Part shown: one piece after another, positions 6,129 to 6,238 of the stretch | Layout: each line of letters starts with the position of its first letter | How positions within the stretch are numbered: the first letter of the stretch is position 1 | DNA from: Candidatus Schekmanbacteria bacterium GWA2_38_11 | GTDB taxonomy: Bacteria > Schekmanbacteria > GWA2-38-11 | NCBI GenBank assembly: GCA_001790645.1 | Contig: MGDB01000091.1 | Coordinates: 936-7,173, forward strand | Direction: 5' to 3' | Length of the DNA stretch: 6,238 nucleotides | Translations under genes and position numbers: made by a program | Notes under the pieces: model-generated | Told to the model about the DNA's origin: nothing | The model's input: the letters and a program-made list of their open reading frames with translations, nothing else | The model's database searches: none

Positions 6129-6159
6129 TTGACAAAGAAAAATCTAACCTTATTATAAT
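6129..6159 (+). promoter_or_regulatory. Divergent rightward promoter candidate
   Basis: On the plus strand a perfect TTGACA (6129-6134) is followed after 16 bases by TATTAT (6151-6156), which overlaps a perfect TATAAT (6154-6159, spacing 19). Transcription would leave the window to the right. No ATG follows on this strand before position 6238, so the gene or RNA it serves, if any, starts outside the window or uses another start codon. Confidence 0.5.
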
Positions 6160-6238
6160 CATAAAGCTAAGATATCTATCAAAATTTCCAAAATTAAAAT
6201 CAGCAACAAAAGACCAGCATAACACAAAATTAATTCTT

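Larger units (their letters stand above)
5927..6238. other. Intergenic region upstream of uvrA (312 bases, no supported gene)
   Basis: This stretch holds the uvrA leader with two palindromes (5941-6005), an AT-rich segment without obvious structure (about 6010-6075), the uvrA promoter and operator-like site (6076-6111), and the divergent promoter (6129-6159). The last 79 bases contain nothing I can identify. Two minus-strand frames are open from the right edge for 26 and about 40 codons, but neither resembles a known protein end. Confidence 0.6.

Noticed and set aside
6159..6238. Minus-strand open frame from the right edge reading LLLLILILEILIDILAL, a possible hydrophobic C-terminus of an upstream gene
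   Set aside because: It has only 26 codons, is strongly AT-biased, and overlaps a good divergent promoter. A neighbouring frame is also open, so the signal is no better than AT-rich non-coding sequence. Sequence to the right of the window would decide.

Overview
The window carries four bacterial protein genes, all on the minus strand. In transcription order they are uvrA (complete), a branched-chain amino acid aminotransferase (ilvE), a small FmdB-type zinc-ribbon protein, and the first 384 codons of a UvrD/PcrA helicase that runs off the left edge. The gaps between them (219, 223 and 271 bases) are wide, and I can draw separate promoters for uvrA, ilvE and uvrD. This is therefore probably a set of separate transcription units rather than one tight operon.

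The organism cannot be named from this sequence. The moderately AT-rich composition, very AT-rich spacers, a 942-residue UvrA, an FmdB protein with a Lys/Ser tail, and small palindromes headed by GTAG fit an uncultivated Gram-negative anaerobe, perhaps of the Nitrospirota or Desulfobacterota type. That assignment is a weak inference.

Layout: 1-1154, uvrD/pcrA N-terminal part; 1155-1425, its leader (with a hairpin), a near-consensus sigma-70 promoter overlapped by a palindromic operator-like site, and three degenerate direct repeats; 1426-1743, the FmdB-family gene; 1744-1966, a spacer made largely of degenerate 7-base repeats that run in one unbroken phase into the ilvE stop codon; 1967-2878, ilvE; 2879-3097, an ilvE promoter candidate and a 72-bp REP/BIME-like element flanked by GTAG and CTAC; 3098-5926, uvrA; 5927-6238, the uvrA leader with two perfect 9-bp palindromes, the uvrA promoter with the same operator-like site, and a divergent rightward promoter.

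The most interesting signal is regulatory. The 14-mer ATGTCAAATGACAA, containing the palindrome TGTCA-N2-TGACA, occurs exactly twice. Both copies overlap the -35 box of a promoter, one for uvrA and one for uvrD, and both promoters have the same geometry (TTGACA, 17 bases, TATAAA or TATAGT). UvrA and UvrD act in the same excision-repair pathway and are LexA-controlled in E. coli. The shared site is therefore a good candidate for this lineage's SOS box or another damage-responsive operator. The second notable signal is the group of non-coding repeat architectures: phase-locked heptamers and GTAG-headed palindromes.
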